Shown one piece after another: positions 33,535 to 43,656 of a DNA stretch of 64,000 nt (within the stretch, counting starts at the first letter, position 1; the number at the start of each line of letters is the position of its first letter). Position numbers and translations under genes: made by a program. Source of the DNA: Leptospiraceae bacterium (GTDB lineage Bacteria > Spirochaetota > Leptospiria > Leptospirales > Leptospiraceae). The DNA is taken from NCBI GenBank assembly GCA_016711485.1, contig JADJSX010000024.1, positions 372,001-436,000 on the forward strand, given 5' to 3'. Under the pieces are notes generated by a model. That model did not search any database, was not told the DNA's origin, and saw only the letters and a list, made by a program, of their open reading frames with translations.

Positions 33535-36288
33535 CTAATGTGCTTCATCCCAGTTTTCGCCAAATTTTCCTTGGACTAAAATAGGGACTTTAAGTTTAAG
33601 TGCTGTTTCCATTTCCTTTTTAGCGAGTTCGAAAATTGTGTCTTTCTCTTTTTTATGAACTTCAAATACCAATTCGTCGTGGACTTGCATGATTAGTTTT
33701 GATTTTAGTTTTTTCTTTTCGATTTTTTCGTGAATCGAAAGCATTGCAATTTTAATCATATCTGCACTAGTCCCCTGAATTGGACTATTTATCGCGATAC
33801 GTTTACCACTTTCTTGTTCTTGTCTTCGTGAGGATTTGATTTCTGGAATATAACGTCTTCTTCCAGTGATAGTTTCAACATATCCTTTCTCTTCGCAACT
33901 TACACAAATGTCTTCCATGTATTTTTTTACGCCCGGGAATTGGGTAAAGTATTTATCAATAAAGGTTCCCGCCTCTTGCCTAGATACTTTCAAGTTTTGA
34001 CTTAACCCGTATGCGGTTACTCCGTATATGACAGAAAAATTTACAATTTTTGCTTTATTTCTCATTTCAGGAGTCACTTCTTTTGCAGTTACTCCGAACA
34101 ATGCTTGCGCGGTTTCATTGTGTATGTCTGCATTTTTTTTGTAGGCGGCAATCATGTTTTTATCATCAGCGAAATGCGCCATAATTCTAAGTTCAATTTG
34201 AGAATAGTCAAGACTAAGTAAAAGATAATCTTTATTATCCGGAACAAATCCTTGTCGAATTAGTTTTCCTTCTTCGTCTTTAATTGGAATATTTTGTAAA
34301 TTTGGATCCGTTGATGAAAGGCGACCTGTAGCGGCTATCGTTTGATTATAACTAGTATGGATTCTTTTTGTTCTGGGATTAATTAACTCAGGCAATGTGT
34401 CTATATAAGTTGATTTGAGTTTTGTATATTTTCTATGTTCTAACAAATCGTCTATGATTGGGTGCATTCCCAGAAGTCCTTCAAGGACACTGTGATCCGT
34501 AGAATATCCTGTTTGCGTTTTCTTTTCTGCCGGTAATTTTAATTCATCGAATAATACTTTTTGGAGTTCTTTGGTCGATGCAATATTAAAAGTTTTGCCG
34601 GCGTGAACATGAATTCTTTTTTCTAACTTTTCAATTTCCTTTTGGAACTTAGTGGAAAGAGTTTGAAAATAAGGTGCATTAATAGAAATACCTTTCATCT
34701 CCATGTCCATTAACACTGGCATAAGAGGCATTTCCATTTTATAGAAAGTATTTTCTGATTGACTTTCCTTTAATTCCTTTTTTAGAACATTGTAAAGTCT
34801 TAACGTAATATCAGCATCTTCCGCCGCATATTCAGTCACTCTATCTGGATCAATATTAAAAAGATCTTGTTTTTTCTTTCCAGTCCCAACTAGTTCATCA
34901 TAGGTGATTGTTTTGTATTCAAGATAATTTTCCGCGAGGTCATCCATTCCGTGATGCCTTGATCCCGGATTAATACAATAACTAGCAAGCATAGTATCAA
35001 ACACAACGTTTTCTAATTCGATTCCATGATTTTTTAGAACAATCATATCATATTTTATATTTTGTCCTACTTTTTCGCTTTTAGAATTTTCTAAAAGCGG
35101 TTTCATATGAGTAATCACAGTATCTAACGGTAGACAATTATTTGCAAATAATGATTGACTATATGCTATTGGAACATAGTATCCAGTGCCTTCTTCTTTA
35201 CTTAATGCAACACCCAATAGTTCTGCAGACATTGGATCTACGGACGTTGTTTCCGTATCAACACAGAATAATTTTGATTTCTGAAAATCTTTTACAAGTT
35301 TAATTAATTCTGCTTCTGTCCTGACTCTAGTATATTTTCCTTTCGCATTATTGGAAGTATCCGCTACTTCTTCTTTTGATTCAGAGCCACTGGTAGTTTT
35401 AGAGTCAAGTTTAATTCCTGCTTGTTTTGCTAAGTCTGAATACAATCGATTGTATCCTCTAGTTTTGAATTCTAAAAATTTATCATGCTCTAGATATTTA
35501 GGAAGAATCAAATCTTCTGTATTAACATCCATTTCTAAATCACATTTTAGAGTAGCAAGGTCTCTAGATAAAAATGCATTTTCCTTATTTTTTATTAGTT
35601 TTTCTTTAAGAGAAGGATTCTTGATGTTTTCTAGATTTTTGTAAATTCCTTCAAGATTTTTATATTCTGCAATTAATTTTGCGGCTCCTTTTTCTCCGAT
35701 TCCGCTTACTCCTGGAATATTATCCGAACTGTCACCAACAATACCCATGTAGTCAGTAACTTGAGAGGGGGTAATACTAATATTCTCCATCACCCAGTTT
35801 TCATCTATTTCTAAAAATTCTGTTGCTCCTTTGGTTCCTCTGTACATTTTTATATTAGGATTCAGTGTTTGATAAAGATCTTTATCTCCGGAAAATATTA
35901 GAATCTCATTTTTTTTATTTCCGAATTTTTTACAGAGTGTGCCAATTATATCATCTGCTTCGTGACCCGCTATTTGCATAACAGGAAAACCTAAAGCACG
36001 GGTAATGTCTATTACCTCACTAATCTGTGGTTTTAGGTCTTCTGGCATTGGTTTTCGTTGAGCTTTGTATGCTTCAAAAACTTTAGATCTTTCGAGCGGT
36101 GTGCCGGGATCAAATGGCATTGCAATATGAGTTGGTTTAAAATCATTTATGATTTTAAATAACATTTTGAAAAAACCAAAAACTGCTCCACTAGGTTTAC
36201 CTGTGATTGAATTTGTAAGGTTAGCTGTTTGAAATGCAAAATAAGCTCTGAATACAAATGCATGTCCGTCAATAATAATTAATTTCAT
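33535..36288 (-). CDS. polA: DNA polymerase I
   Basis: 917 residues, full length, with three domains: the 5'-3' flap nuclease (IIDGHAFVFRAYFAF at the start, then GDKDLYQTL and GIPGVSGIGEKGA-like helix-hairpin-helix), the 3'-5' proofreading domain with its acidic motif intact (FCVDTETTS), and the polymerase with TGRLSSTDPNLQNIP, LLLSLDYSQIELRIMAHF and MQVHDELVFEV. It fills Okazaki gaps and completes excision repair. It is the second of a tight minus-strand run: a glycosyltransferase gene ends 9 bp before it and the membrane protein gene follows 12 bp behind it. Confidence 0.97.
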   Translation of the reverse strand: MKLIIIDGHAFVFRAYFAFQTANLTNSITGKPSGAVFGFFKMLFKIINDFKPTHIAMPFDPGTPLERSKVFEAYKAQRKPMPEDLKPQISEVIDITRALGFPVMQIAGHEADDIIGTLCKKFGNKKNEILIFSGDKDLYQTLNPNIKMYRGTKGATEFLEIDENWVMENISITPSQVTDYMGIVGDSSDNIPGVSGIGEKGAAKLIAEYKNLEGIYKNLENIKNPSLKEKLIKNKENAFLSRDLATLKCDLEMDVNTEDLILPKYLEHDKFLEFKTRGYNRLYSDLAKQAGIKLDSKTTSGSESKEEVADTSNNAKGKYTRVRTEAELIKLVKDFQKSKLFCVDTETTSVDPMSAELLGVALSKEEGTGYYVPIAYSQSLFANNCLPLDTVITHMKPLLENSKSEKVGQNIKYDMIVLKNHGIELENVVFDTMLASYCINPGSRHHGMDDLAENYLEYKTITYDELVGTGKKKQDLFNIDPDRVTEYAAEDADITLRLYNVLKKELKESQSENTFYKMEMPLMPVLMDMEMKGISINAPYFQTLSTKFQKEIEKLEKRIHVHAGKTFNIASTKELQKVLFDELKLPAEKKTQTGYSTDHSVLEGLLGMHPIIDDLLEHRKYTKLKSTYIDTLPELINPRTKRIHTSYNQTIAATGRLSSTDPNLQNIPIKDEEGKLIRQGFVPDNKDYLLLSLDYSQIELRIMAHFADDKNMIAAYKKNADIHNETAQALFGVTAKEVTPEMRNKAKIVNFSVIYGVTAYGLSQNLKVSRQEAGTFIDKYFTQFPGVKKYMEDICVSCEEKGYVETITGRRRYIPEIKSSRRQEQESGKRIAINSPIQGTSADMIKIAMLSIHEKIEKKKLKSKLIMQVHDELVFEVHKKEKDTIFELAKKEMETALKLKVPILVQGKFGENWDEAH

Positions 36289-36297
36289 AGTGTCGCC

Positions 36298-37374
36298 TTA
36301 TAGAAGTGAGTTATATACCTGTATTGTTTTTTGGATTGTGTTTTCAATTGAGAATGCTTTTACTAATTCTTTATTTTTGTTTCCGTATTCTTTTCGGAGC
36401 GATGGATTGTTTATTAGAGTTGAATAATTTTCCGCCAATTTCATATAATCCCCTACGTTTGCAAGTAATGAACCTTTTTGGTCTTGCAACATTTCTCCGA
36501 TTCCCCCACCGTTAGTTGCAACAATAGGTAGACTATTTGCCATTGCGTCTAATACCGATGTTCCGAGACCTTCTTCCTTTGAAGTAAGAGTAAATATATC
36601 GAGTAGGGAATAAAAGTCTATAATATCATTTCTAAATCCTGTAAACGTAACTTTATCTTCTATTTTTAATTCTTTAGCTAAGTTTTTTAGTTTAGTTTCT
36701 AGTTCACCAGCTCCAACCAGAAAAAATCGAAAATCTTTTTCTGATTGAATATATGGAATTGCTCGAAGGAGAGTTTCTTGATCTTTATGGTCAACTAATG
36801 CGGCAATATTTCCAATTACAACCGTGTCCTTTTTTATATCAAACTCGTTGATTAAATTTTCTTTATTGCCAGATGTTTCAAATTTTTTTAAATCAATTCC
36901 ACTGTAGACTGTAATGACTTTTTCCGGATTGATTCCATCTTCGATCAACACTTCTTTGATTCGGTTTGATACAGTTAGGAAATAATCTATTTTGTTTGAA
37001 TAGTATTTTCTTTTACTAAGAGGATTTGTATTAATATGAAAATCGACCCTCCTTGAAACGACTAGTTTTACATTTGGAGCATACAACTTGGTCAATATTC
37101 CAAGTCCATGGGCAGCACCTGTATGAGTATGAATTAGTTTTACATTATTTGACTTTATTATCTTTGCTATTTTTTTTGCGGCAAATATATCGTATTCTCC
37201 AAGCATAGATATAGAGTTAACAGGTATTTGGTTGTCTATTCGTTTCTCCAATTCCGAGTTTGGTTGGCAAATTAATAATTGGGGAATTTTTCTTTCTGCT
37301 AGACCCATTATTAGATAATATAATTGTTGTTCTCCGCCCCGCCAAGTTTTTGCATTATTTAAATGTAATATCAT
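36298..37374 (-). CDS. Family 4 glycosyltransferase
   Basis: 358 residues with a two-lobed GT-B fold. The N-lobe opens LHLNNAKTWRGGEQQLYYL, and the C-lobe carries VIGNIAALVDHKDQETLLRAI and the donor-binding EX7E-type motif (KEEGLGTSVLDAMANSLPIV). GT4 retaining enzymes use nucleotide sugars to build lipopolysaccharide, glycolipids or capsule. It lies between a type III polyketide synthase and polA with gaps under 12 bp, so the three are probably co-transcribed. Substrate unknown. Confidence 0.85.
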   Translation of the reverse strand: MILHLNNAKTWRGGEQQLYYLIMGLAERKIPQLLICQPNSELEKRIDNQIPVNSISMLGEYDIFAAKKIAKIIKSNNVKLIHTHTGAAHGLGILTKLYAPNVKLVVSRRVDFHINTNPLSKRKYYSNKIDYFLTVSNRIKEVLIEDGINPEKVITVYSGIDLKKFETSGNKENLINEFDIKKDTVVIGNIAALVDHKDQETLLRAIPYIQSEKDFRFFLVGAGELETKLKNLAKELKIEDKVTFTGFRNDIIDFYSLLDIFTLTSKEEGLGTSVLDAMANSLPIVATNGGGIGEMLQDQKGSLLANVGDYMKLAENYSTLINNPSLRKEYGNKNKELVKAFSIENTIQKTIQVYNSLL

Positions 37375-37376
37375 AA

Positions 37377-38429
37377 TTATGTAGTTTCAAATAAGATTAT
37401 GTCGGAAGAAAATCCGGGTCCCATGGCAGAGAATAATCCTAATTCGCCTCCTGAAAAATTCTGATCCTTTAGGAATTCATCTATTACAAAAAAAATTGTA
37501 GGAGACGATATATTTCCAAATTCCTGAAGAATTTTCATTGAATAATAAAAATTATCCTCTCCAATTTCAAGTGCATTTGCAAATGCTTCTATTACTTTTG
37601 CTCCGCCTGGATGAAATAAGTGGTGTTTGATTTTTACTTTTTCAATTTTATTTTCATCTAAAAATTTCATGTAGAATTCACGAAAGTTTTTTGTTATTAG
37701 TCCAGGAATAGATTTATCGAATATAACTTGCAAACCATCCATTTCGATTTCCCAACCCATTACGTCTAAAGAATTTCTCCATTTTCTGGAAGCGTTAGTT
37801 TTAATTTTGATTGAATTCTTTTTTTCTTTTCCCGAGACTACCATAGAGCTCGAACCGTCGGAAAACAAGGATAATGCGATTAAGTTTGATTTTCTTTTAT
37901 CAGAAGGGCGAAATGTTAGAGTACATGTTTCGACGGTTGTAACTAAAATATTTTTATCTGGATAAAGTTGAGATAACTCTCCAGCTCTTGCAATACTATT
38001 TGCACCGCCTGCACAACCAAGTCCTATGATAGGAATACGTTTGACGTCAGTAGAAATATTCAGTAAATCAATCAATCTTGCGTCTATCGTTGGAGTTACA
38101 AAACCTGAACTAGTAACAACAATAACTATATCAATTTCCGAAGGTAGTAGATTTGCTTTTTCTATGGCTAGTTTGGCTGATTTTTCTGCCATCTCAGTTG
38201 CATGAGTTACAAATAGTTCATTTTTTTCTTTGAAAGATTTTGTTTCACCATACCAAGAAATGTCTTTTAAAACAGGTCTCGATTTGATTTTTGAATTTTC
38301 AAAAACAGGGAGGTATTTATCAACATCAAGGTTGGAGTTTTTGAAAATGGATTTTGCGAATTCTCTAACTGTGTCTTGTTTTACTGTGTGAGATGGAAAT
38401 TCTCTTGCTACGGAATGAATGTAACTCAT
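37377..38429 (-). CDS. Type III polyketide synthase (chalcone synthase-like)
   Basis: 350 residues. The thiolase-fold triad is recognisable: Cys in IIGLGCAGGANSIA, His in HLFHPGGAKVIEA and Asn in GNISSPTIFFV, with the C-terminal MGPGFSSDIILF signature of the chalcone/stilbene synthase family. Bacterial members make alkylresorcinols, alkylpyrones or tetrahydroxynaphthalene from malonyl-CoA and an acyl starter; Leptospira genomes carry such genes. The product cannot be told from sequence. A methyltransferase that often follows bacterial type III PKS genes is not present; instead a GT4 gene follows 2 bp later, which raises the possibility of a glycosylated phenolic lipid. Confidence 0.88.
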   Translation of the reverse strand: MSYIHSVAREFPSHTVKQDTVREFAKSIFKNSNLDVDKYLPVFENSKIKSRPVLKDISWYGETKSFKEKNELFVTHATEMAEKSAKLAIEKANLLPSEIDIVIVVTSSGFVTPTIDARLIDLLNISTDVKRIPIIGLGCAGGANSIARAGELSQLYPDKNILVTTVETCTLTFRPSDKRKSNLIALSLFSDGSSSMVVSGKEKKNSIKIKTNASRKWRNSLDVMGWEIEMDGLQVIFDKSIPGLITKNFREFYMKFLDENKIEKVKIKHHLFHPGGAKVIEAFANALEIGEDNFYYSMKILQEFGNISSPTIFFVIDEFLKDQNFSGGELGLFSAMGPGFSSDIILFETT

Positions 38430-38465
38430 GAATTACATGGAAAAATTGAATTCAATTATTGAAAA

Positions 38466-39047
38466 TTAGTTTTTATGTTTATTATCGGCGTTGAATTGAA
38501 GTTCGACTATGGAGCCGTTGATTTTGTTATCGAGTGGGTTGTCTGTTATTGTTTCATTGTTATGGTATAGGATTTTGACTGTATCCATTAGGCTTCTGAT
38601 GATTTTTAATCCTTTTCCCATATTCTTGTGCGGTTTTTCTATTCCACCATATGGTAATTTACCTGGACTTTCTGATTGATGCTCTTTTATGGATTCTAAG
38701 TAATTGTCTAGATTGCGAGGAGCAGGTTGATAGTCTTCGCTTACAGTTTCGCTTATTTTCAAACCTCTTCCGTAATCTAGGATTAATAAGGTAAATTTTG
38801 AGTTTTCGATTCTCCATCTGCAGATAATAGTTTCTTCGCTATGATTTGAAACGTTGGCAGATATTGAATTTGTAAGTGCTTCATCGGCTGCGAGAACAAT
38901 TTGTGAGATATCGTCTTCTTTAAATGAATGTTGGCTTAAGCTAACTCTAAGTTGTTTTCTAAATTGGCGTACGGATTCCATATCCGGTGGTAGGAACATA
39001 ACGTAAGAATCGTCAGGCATTTGGATAAATAGATCTTTTTCTGACAT
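38466..39047 (-). CDS. RsbW-like serine-protein kinase (anti-sigma type)
   Basis: 193 residues. It has the Bergerat ATP-binding fold of anti-sigma kinases: an N-box QIVLAADEALTNSISANV, the G1 box DYGRGL and a GKGLKIIRSLMDTV G2 region. A roughly 35-residue insert (about 105-145) separates the boxes and contains PYGGIEKPHKNMGKG. Such kinases phosphorylate STAS anti-anti-sigma proteins and oppose SpoIIE phosphatases, two of which are in this window (8417 and 40821). No STAS gene is adjacent. Confidence 0.85.
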   Translation of the reverse strand: MSEKDLFIQMPDDSYVMFLPPDMESVRQFRKQLRVSLSQHSFKEDDISQIVLAADEALTNSISANVSNHSEETIICRWRIENSKFTLLILDYGRGLKISETVSEDYQPAPRNLDNYLESIKEHQSESPGKLPYGGIEKPHKNMGKGLKIIRSLMDTVKILYHNNETITDNPLDNKINGSIVELQFNADNKHKN

Positions 39048-39132
39048 AATATTTTTTTAGCTCTCACCTTGCCTAATTGTAATTTAATTTATCATAGTGA
39101 CTTATATAAGCAATAAAATTTTATTTTACATT

Positions 39133-39561
39133 TCATTTTTCTTTGTACTGCATCTCGATATGTTCGATTCCGGCATCGAGAAATATTTCACCTTTTGCTT
39201 CAAATCCAAATTTTGAATAAAAATTTTGAGCAATTTTTTGAGCATAAAGGTAGACTTGTGATTTTGGGAAATTATTACATTCATTTAATAATTTATTAAC
39301 AAGAGATTTTCCGACTCCCATCTTTCTGTAGTTCTTTAAAACACAAAATCTTTCGAGTTTTATTCCTTTTTCAGTGGTTCTTATCCGCGCTGTGCCAACC
39401 GCTTTATTATCAATAAATGCAAGAAAATGAATGGAAGTTTCCTCAAATTCATCATATTCTTCTTCTAAGGGAACGTGCTGTTCTTCGACAAAAACTTCTT
39501 TACGAATAGAAAATGCTATTTCTAATTTAGTTGGGTTTGTAATTCTTTGGACACTAATCAT
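39133..39561 (-). CDS. GNAT family N-acetyltransferase
   Basis: 142 residues, a single GNAT domain of the ElaA/YjcF kind: RKEVFVEEQHVPLEEEYDEFE at the N-terminus, the acetyl-CoA loop ERFCVLKNYRKMGVGKSLV and YAQKIAQNFYSKFGFEAKGE. Substrate unknown. It follows pyrD after 5 bp and is probably co-transcribed with it. Confidence 0.85.
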   Translation of the reverse strand: MISVQRITNPTKLEIAFSIRKEVFVEEQHVPLEEEYDEFEETSIHFLAFIDNKAVGTARIRTTEKGIKLERFCVLKNYRKMGVGKSLVNKLLNECNNFPKSQVYLYAQKIAQNFYSKFGFEAKGEIFLDAGIEHIEMQYKEK

Positions 39562-39566
39562 TCAAA

Positions 39567-40655
39567 TTATGATTCAGTTCCTACAAGTTCAGAAATGTTT
39601 TTGACTCCATTTTTTTTCATGAATTTATCCAAATATTCTAAAATAGTAAAAGGTAAAAGTGGACCTTTATAAATATATCCAGTATAAATTTGTAATAGGT
39701 TTGCACCTGCCTGGATTTTTTCTAATGCGGCCGGACCTGAATCAATTCCACCAACTCCAATAATGGGAATTCTTCCTTTAATTTTTTTGTATGCTAGTCG
39801 GATTACTTCTGTAGAACGTGCTCGGAGCGGAGAACCCGAAATACCTCCGTCTTCAATCAGTGGGTAGTTTAAAATTACTTTTTTATCAATTGTAGTGTTT
39901 GTAAGGATTACACCTGCTAATTTTTCATCAAGGATAATATCTATTAACTCTTCAATGGCACTATCAGTTAAATCGGGAGCTAACTTAATAAATGTAGGAA
40001 TAGGAAAATTTCCCCCCAATCCTTGTTTGATTCCTTGGATGAGATGTATAAATGCGTTTCTTTCTTGGAAATTTCTTAATCCGGGAGTATTCGGAGAGCT
40101 AATATTGATTACCCCGTAATCACCTAAACTAGATAATTTTTTAAAAGTGCGAACATAGTCTTCAACTGTATCTTCAACAGGGACTAATTTTGTTTTGCCT
40201 GCATTGATTCCTCTTGGAACTTTGCGATTTTGTTTTATTATGGTTTCATATGCCTTGTCTGATCCGGGGTTGTTAAATCCCATTCGATTGACGAGAGCTG
40301 AATCTTTCTCATAACGGAAAATTCTCGGTTTAGGATTTCCTGGTTGTTCATCACCTGTAATGGTTCCGATTTCAACATGTCCAAATCCAAGCCTCGCTAA
40401 AAACGGATATAATTCTCCGGTTTTATCAAAACCAGCTCCCATCCCTAATGGATTTTTGAAATGAATCCCTGCCACTTCTAATTGAAGTCGTGGGCTTTCG
40501 TAATTCGTAAGTTTTTCTAGAATTGGAAATGCGAATGGTAGAGAGTTTGCTAAATTGAGAAGATTCTTAATGAGTTCGTGGGCATTTTCCGGATTAAGAC
40601 GGAAAAAAAATTGTTTTAACGTGGCTTCGTATATGAATTCCTTAGGATTAAGCAT
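39567..40655 (-). CDS. pyrD: Dihydroorotate dehydrogenase (quinone), class 2
   Basis: About 362 residues. An N-terminal helical extension (residues 1-45) is the quinone-binding, membrane-associating part of class 2 enzymes. The barrel carries the FMN and substrate motifs: NPLGMGAGFDKTGEL, NRMGFNNPG, INISSPNTPGLR and IIGVGGIDSG. The catalytic base is the serine in the NISSPNTPG loop, as expected for class 2. It oxidises dihydroorotate in pyrimidine synthesis and passes electrons to quinone. ATG 40655 is chosen over the upstream TTG because GGAG lies at optimal distance before it. Confidence 0.95.
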   Translation of the reverse strand: MLNPKEFIYEATLKQFFFRLNPENAHELIKNLLNLANSLPFAFPILEKLTNYESPRLQLEVAGIHFKNPLGMGAGFDKTGELYPFLARLGFGHVEIGTITGDEQPGNPKPRIFRYEKDSALVNRMGFNNPGSDKAYETIIKQNRKVPRGINAGKTKLVPVEDTVEDYVRTFKKLSSLGDYGVINISSPNTPGLRNFQERNAFIHLIQGIKQGLGGNFPIPTFIKLAPDLTDSAIEELIDIILDEKLAGVILTNTTIDKKVILNYPLIEDGGISGSPLRARSTEVIRLAYKKIKGRIPIIGVGGIDSGPAALEKIQAGANLLQIYTGYIYKGPLLPFTILEYLDKFMKKNGVKNISELVGTES

Positions 40656-40820
40656 GATTTGCTCCAAAACTAGCTACCGGCTACTTTTTAAATATAAACT
40701 CGACCCTAAAGATAATTTATAAAATAGGGAAAGAACTAGGCAATTCAACCTTGTGAAATATAAATCCTCTGTCAAGAGAATTTATTCCGAATAACCTAGA
40801 GTAATTCCAAAGTTCTTTTT

Positions 40821-43343
40821 TTAATTTTCATCTAACATTCTATGTAGTTCTTGTGCTTTTTGATTATTTGGGTCTATGGATATAACGTCAGATAAAAGTT
40901 TATTTGCTCTTACAAAGTTTCCTATTTTGCGATTGATATCAGCAAGATTGAGTAAGTTATTTATATTTAGAGGTTCTCTTAGTTTTAAACATTCTCCGTA
41001 ATCAATTGCTATAGGAAAGTTTCCTTCGAATTTATAGGCATACGAAATCTTAAAGTAATAATCAGAATCCATTGGATTCAAGGAAATATATTCTTCACAA
41101 AGCGGTATGAAATCCTTGTAATCTTTTTGGGAATAATATATATCTAAAAGTTTTAGAAATACCCCTTTGTCTTTTTTGATGGATAATGCTTTTTTGTATG
41201 CCGCAATTGCGTGAGATTGATCTTTCTGATTTAAACTAATATCTCCTTGGTCTACTAGTTTATAAAAATCAGGGTTAACTTCTATTACCTGATTGTCCTC
41301 TTCTAAGTAGGCGAGTTTAATTAGCGTATAATCATCCGTAAACTCTCCTTGTTTTAAAATTTCATTCGTTATCCCTTTCAGTTCACCGTTTCCTTTTTCA
41401 ACGTGTTTTAAAAACTGATCTCCATCTTCATTTATATTACGATGACCATCTGTGTCCATTCCGAGCATAATATCATCGCGTCCATCTGACCCAATGATTA
41501 CCGAATCACCGGGATGCATTTGAAATGTTTGTATTTTGAGGCTTCCATCCAATCCAAGCATCCCCACTTTATGTAAATAAAGTTGCTGCTCTAAAAATTC
41601 TGCTTTTCCATCTCTGTATAAAACTGTCCAAGGGTGTTCTGCATTTAAAAAGAAAAGTGCTCCTGTGGTTTCTTCGATTAACCCCATGACGATAGAGACT
41701 AACATACTTCCATCGAATGAAGTGAATACGTTTTGCAGTTCGATAAAACAAATTTTTAACCATTGTTCTGGAAATAGTTCCATATTGGGTTTGAATATTT
41801 TTGTTCTTTCAATGATTGATCTAAAAACCACCCCTAGAACTAACGCACCACCTGCCCCCTGAATGGATTTTCCCATTGCGTCGCCATTGATGAATACGCA
41901 GTAATTTTTCCCTCTGAGTTTGATATTGTTCGCAATGCACATATCGCCCCCGATTTCGTAGGTTTTGTTTTTGAACTCGAAAGTTTTTTTCTGCTTAATA
42001 AAAAATTCGATTTTAATTTTGTTGCTGATTGCTTCATTTACCATGAGAGGTTTGATGAGTAAAGTTGTAAGAAAATAATCTCCATCTTGTTGTAGTTTTA
42101 AAGTTTGCACTTGTGTGAGAGTCTTTTGTAATTCTCTTGTTCTTTCTTCTACTTTTTTTTCGAGAGTCGCATTGAGTTCTTCTACTTGATTATGAACTCG
42201 GAGGAAACGATTGGCAAGAACAGCAGCAATTCCAATGATAAAAGTAAAAAATCCATACTGCATGAGACTAAAATTTCCCCAACCTTTGACGATCGCAAGT
42301 GAGCCAATGATGTCCGATACTCCAGTGGTTAACAAAAGCATAAATCCGAAAAAAAGTCTTTTAGAATCTGGGTGTTTATTTATAATTCCCCAGAGCATTA
42401 GATAAAGTAAATATCCACTTGCAAACAACATGGTCAACTGCCAGATAAAAAGTAATTTATAAGCAACTACAATTCCAACAAAAAACATCGGAGCGGCTAA
42501 TAGAAATGATACTCCGAAAGAAATTTTAGTAATAATTCTATTTTTTCCCTGTATAAAATTTTCAAAGAATGCTACGAAAAACGGAGCGAAGAAAAATAGA
42601 AAAAAGTATTCCACTCGAGTAATAAACATAGAGTCAAATCCGAATTCATAAATTGACGTACTTCGAGTAAATAAATAAATCGATAACATAATACAAAATG
42701 ATCCGAAGTAAAAATTGTATTTCTCTTTTGTTCTTTTGATAAAAAGGAGTAAATGATAAAATCCAATAAACGCATAAAGAAATAAAAGCATGAGTGAAAT
42801 TCTTTCAGATATTCTCGCTAAATTCTTTTCATGAAAATCGATTGCAGTATTAGAGTCTCCATAAACGGCAATTTCTTCTCCCTGCACCCCTTTGATGATA
42901 ATATAAATTTCGTTCGAACCAACTTTAATGAGCGGAGAAGGAATCTTAACCACAAGATTTCTACGAAATTCATAACGCACAAACTTTTCATTAACCACAA
43001 CTCCACCGGATGCGATTTTTTCTCCGTTAAAATAAATATCATATGCGTTGCTAATGTAGGGAATTAAAATAGAAACACTTTCGGCTAACTTCTTGTAATC
43101 CTCTTCTGGAATTTCTACTTGTTTAAAAAAACTGAGTTCAACTATATTTTTATCACTCAGGTTTTTTATATCAGTTGATCTGATTGACAGTTCCTTGAAG
43201 TTTTGCCAAGAAGACGGATCAGTCGAGTAATTTAAATCAATGCCTTCTTTAATAAACCAGTTATCGCGAATCGAAATTGGAAATGCTGCAATTTGCAATT
43301 GGATTAGTGAATAGAATAGGAGGAATACTAGTTTAAATTTCAT
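40821..43343 (-). CDS. Membrane receptor-phosphatase with SpoIIE domain and TPR tail
   Basis: 840 residues. Signal peptide, an extracellular DISM-like domain (NAYDIYFNGEKIASGG, SNEIYIIIKG), about seven membrane helices (180-385), a coiled coil (390-425) and a SpoIIE/PP2C-like domain with GGDMCIAN, INGDAMGKSIQGAGG and IIGSDGRDDI. A C-terminal TPR block (about 690-840, with KDKGVFLKLLDIYYSQKDY and NNLLNLADINRKIGNF) could bind a partner. Compared with the phosphatase at 8417 the catalytic domain is more diverged: DATGHG is GDAMGKS. Gene order on this strand is pyrD and others downstream; it is separated from pyrD by about 165 bp. Confidence 0.85.
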   Translation of the reverse strand: MKFKLVFLLFYSLIQLQIAAFPISIRDNWFIKEGIDLNYSTDPSSWQNFKELSIRSTDIKNLSDKNIVELSFFKQVEIPEEDYKKLAESVSILIPYISNAYDIYFNGEKIASGGVVVNEKFVRYEFRRNLVVKIPSPLIKVGSNEIYIIIKGVQGEEIAVYGDSNTAIDFHEKNLARISERISLMLLFLYAFIGFYHLLLFIKRTKEKYNFYFGSFCIMLSIYLFTRSTSIYEFGFDSMFITRVEYFFLFFFAPFFVAFFENFIQGKNRIITKISFGVSFLLAAPMFFVGIVVAYKLLFIWQLTMLFASGYLLYLMLWGIINKHPDSKRLFFGFMLLLTTGVSDIIGSLAIVKGWGNFSLMQYGFFTFIIGIAAVLANRFLRVHNQVEELNATLEKKVEERTRELQKTLTQVQTLKLQQDGDYFLTTLLIKPLMVNEAISNKIKIEFFIKQKKTFEFKNKTYEIGGDMCIANNIKLRGKNYCVFINGDAMGKSIQGAGGALVLGVVFRSIIERTKIFKPNMELFPEQWLKICFIELQNVFTSFDGSMLVSIVMGLIEETTGALFFLNAEHPWTVLYRDGKAEFLEQQLYLHKVGMLGLDGSLKIQTFQMHPGDSVIIGSDGRDDIMLGMDTDGHRNINEDGDQFLKHVEKGNGELKGITNEILKQGEFTDDYTLIKLAYLEEDNQVIEVNPDFYKLVDQGDISLNQKDQSHAIAAYKKALSIKKDKGVFLKLLDIYYSQKDYKDFIPLCEEYISLNPMDSDYYFKISYAYKFEGNFPIAIDYGECLKLREPLNINNLLNLADINRKIGNFVRANKLLSDVISIDPNNQKAQELHRMLDEN

Positions 43344-43656
43344 CCAATTAGCATATGAATAAATTTTAAAAATTCAAGCATTTTTCATTTGAATAGAAAT
43401 ATTTATTTTTAGAGCGTGAAAGAGAAGAAGTTCTTCTACTAAACTTTTCAGACAGACTCTATACATTACACTAAAAGTAATTTTCCGTTTTAAAAAAAGT
43501 TCGGCATTGGCAATTGGTATATTGAGGGATGACTTAATGCAACTTGAGGTTGAATTAATGTTACCGCTCATACAGAATAAAAACATTCGAAAATTCAATG
43601 AGTTAAATGCAGAAAGCGAGAAAGTGATTTTTCACTTTCAAATGTTCCTGAATCTT
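43344..43656. other. Intergenic region with one small hairpin
   Basis: 313 bp. A perfect hairpin GAAAGTGA-TTTT-TCACTTTC lies at 43620-43639, about 18 bp after the stop of the minus-strand gene ending at 43657, so it may help terminate it although no T-run follows. No gene recognised. Confidence 0.45.

Noticed and set aside
39058..39090. CTCTCACCTTGCC as a possible fourth MITE copy
   Set aside because: Only the first 9-10 bases match the left end; no body, right end or duplication.
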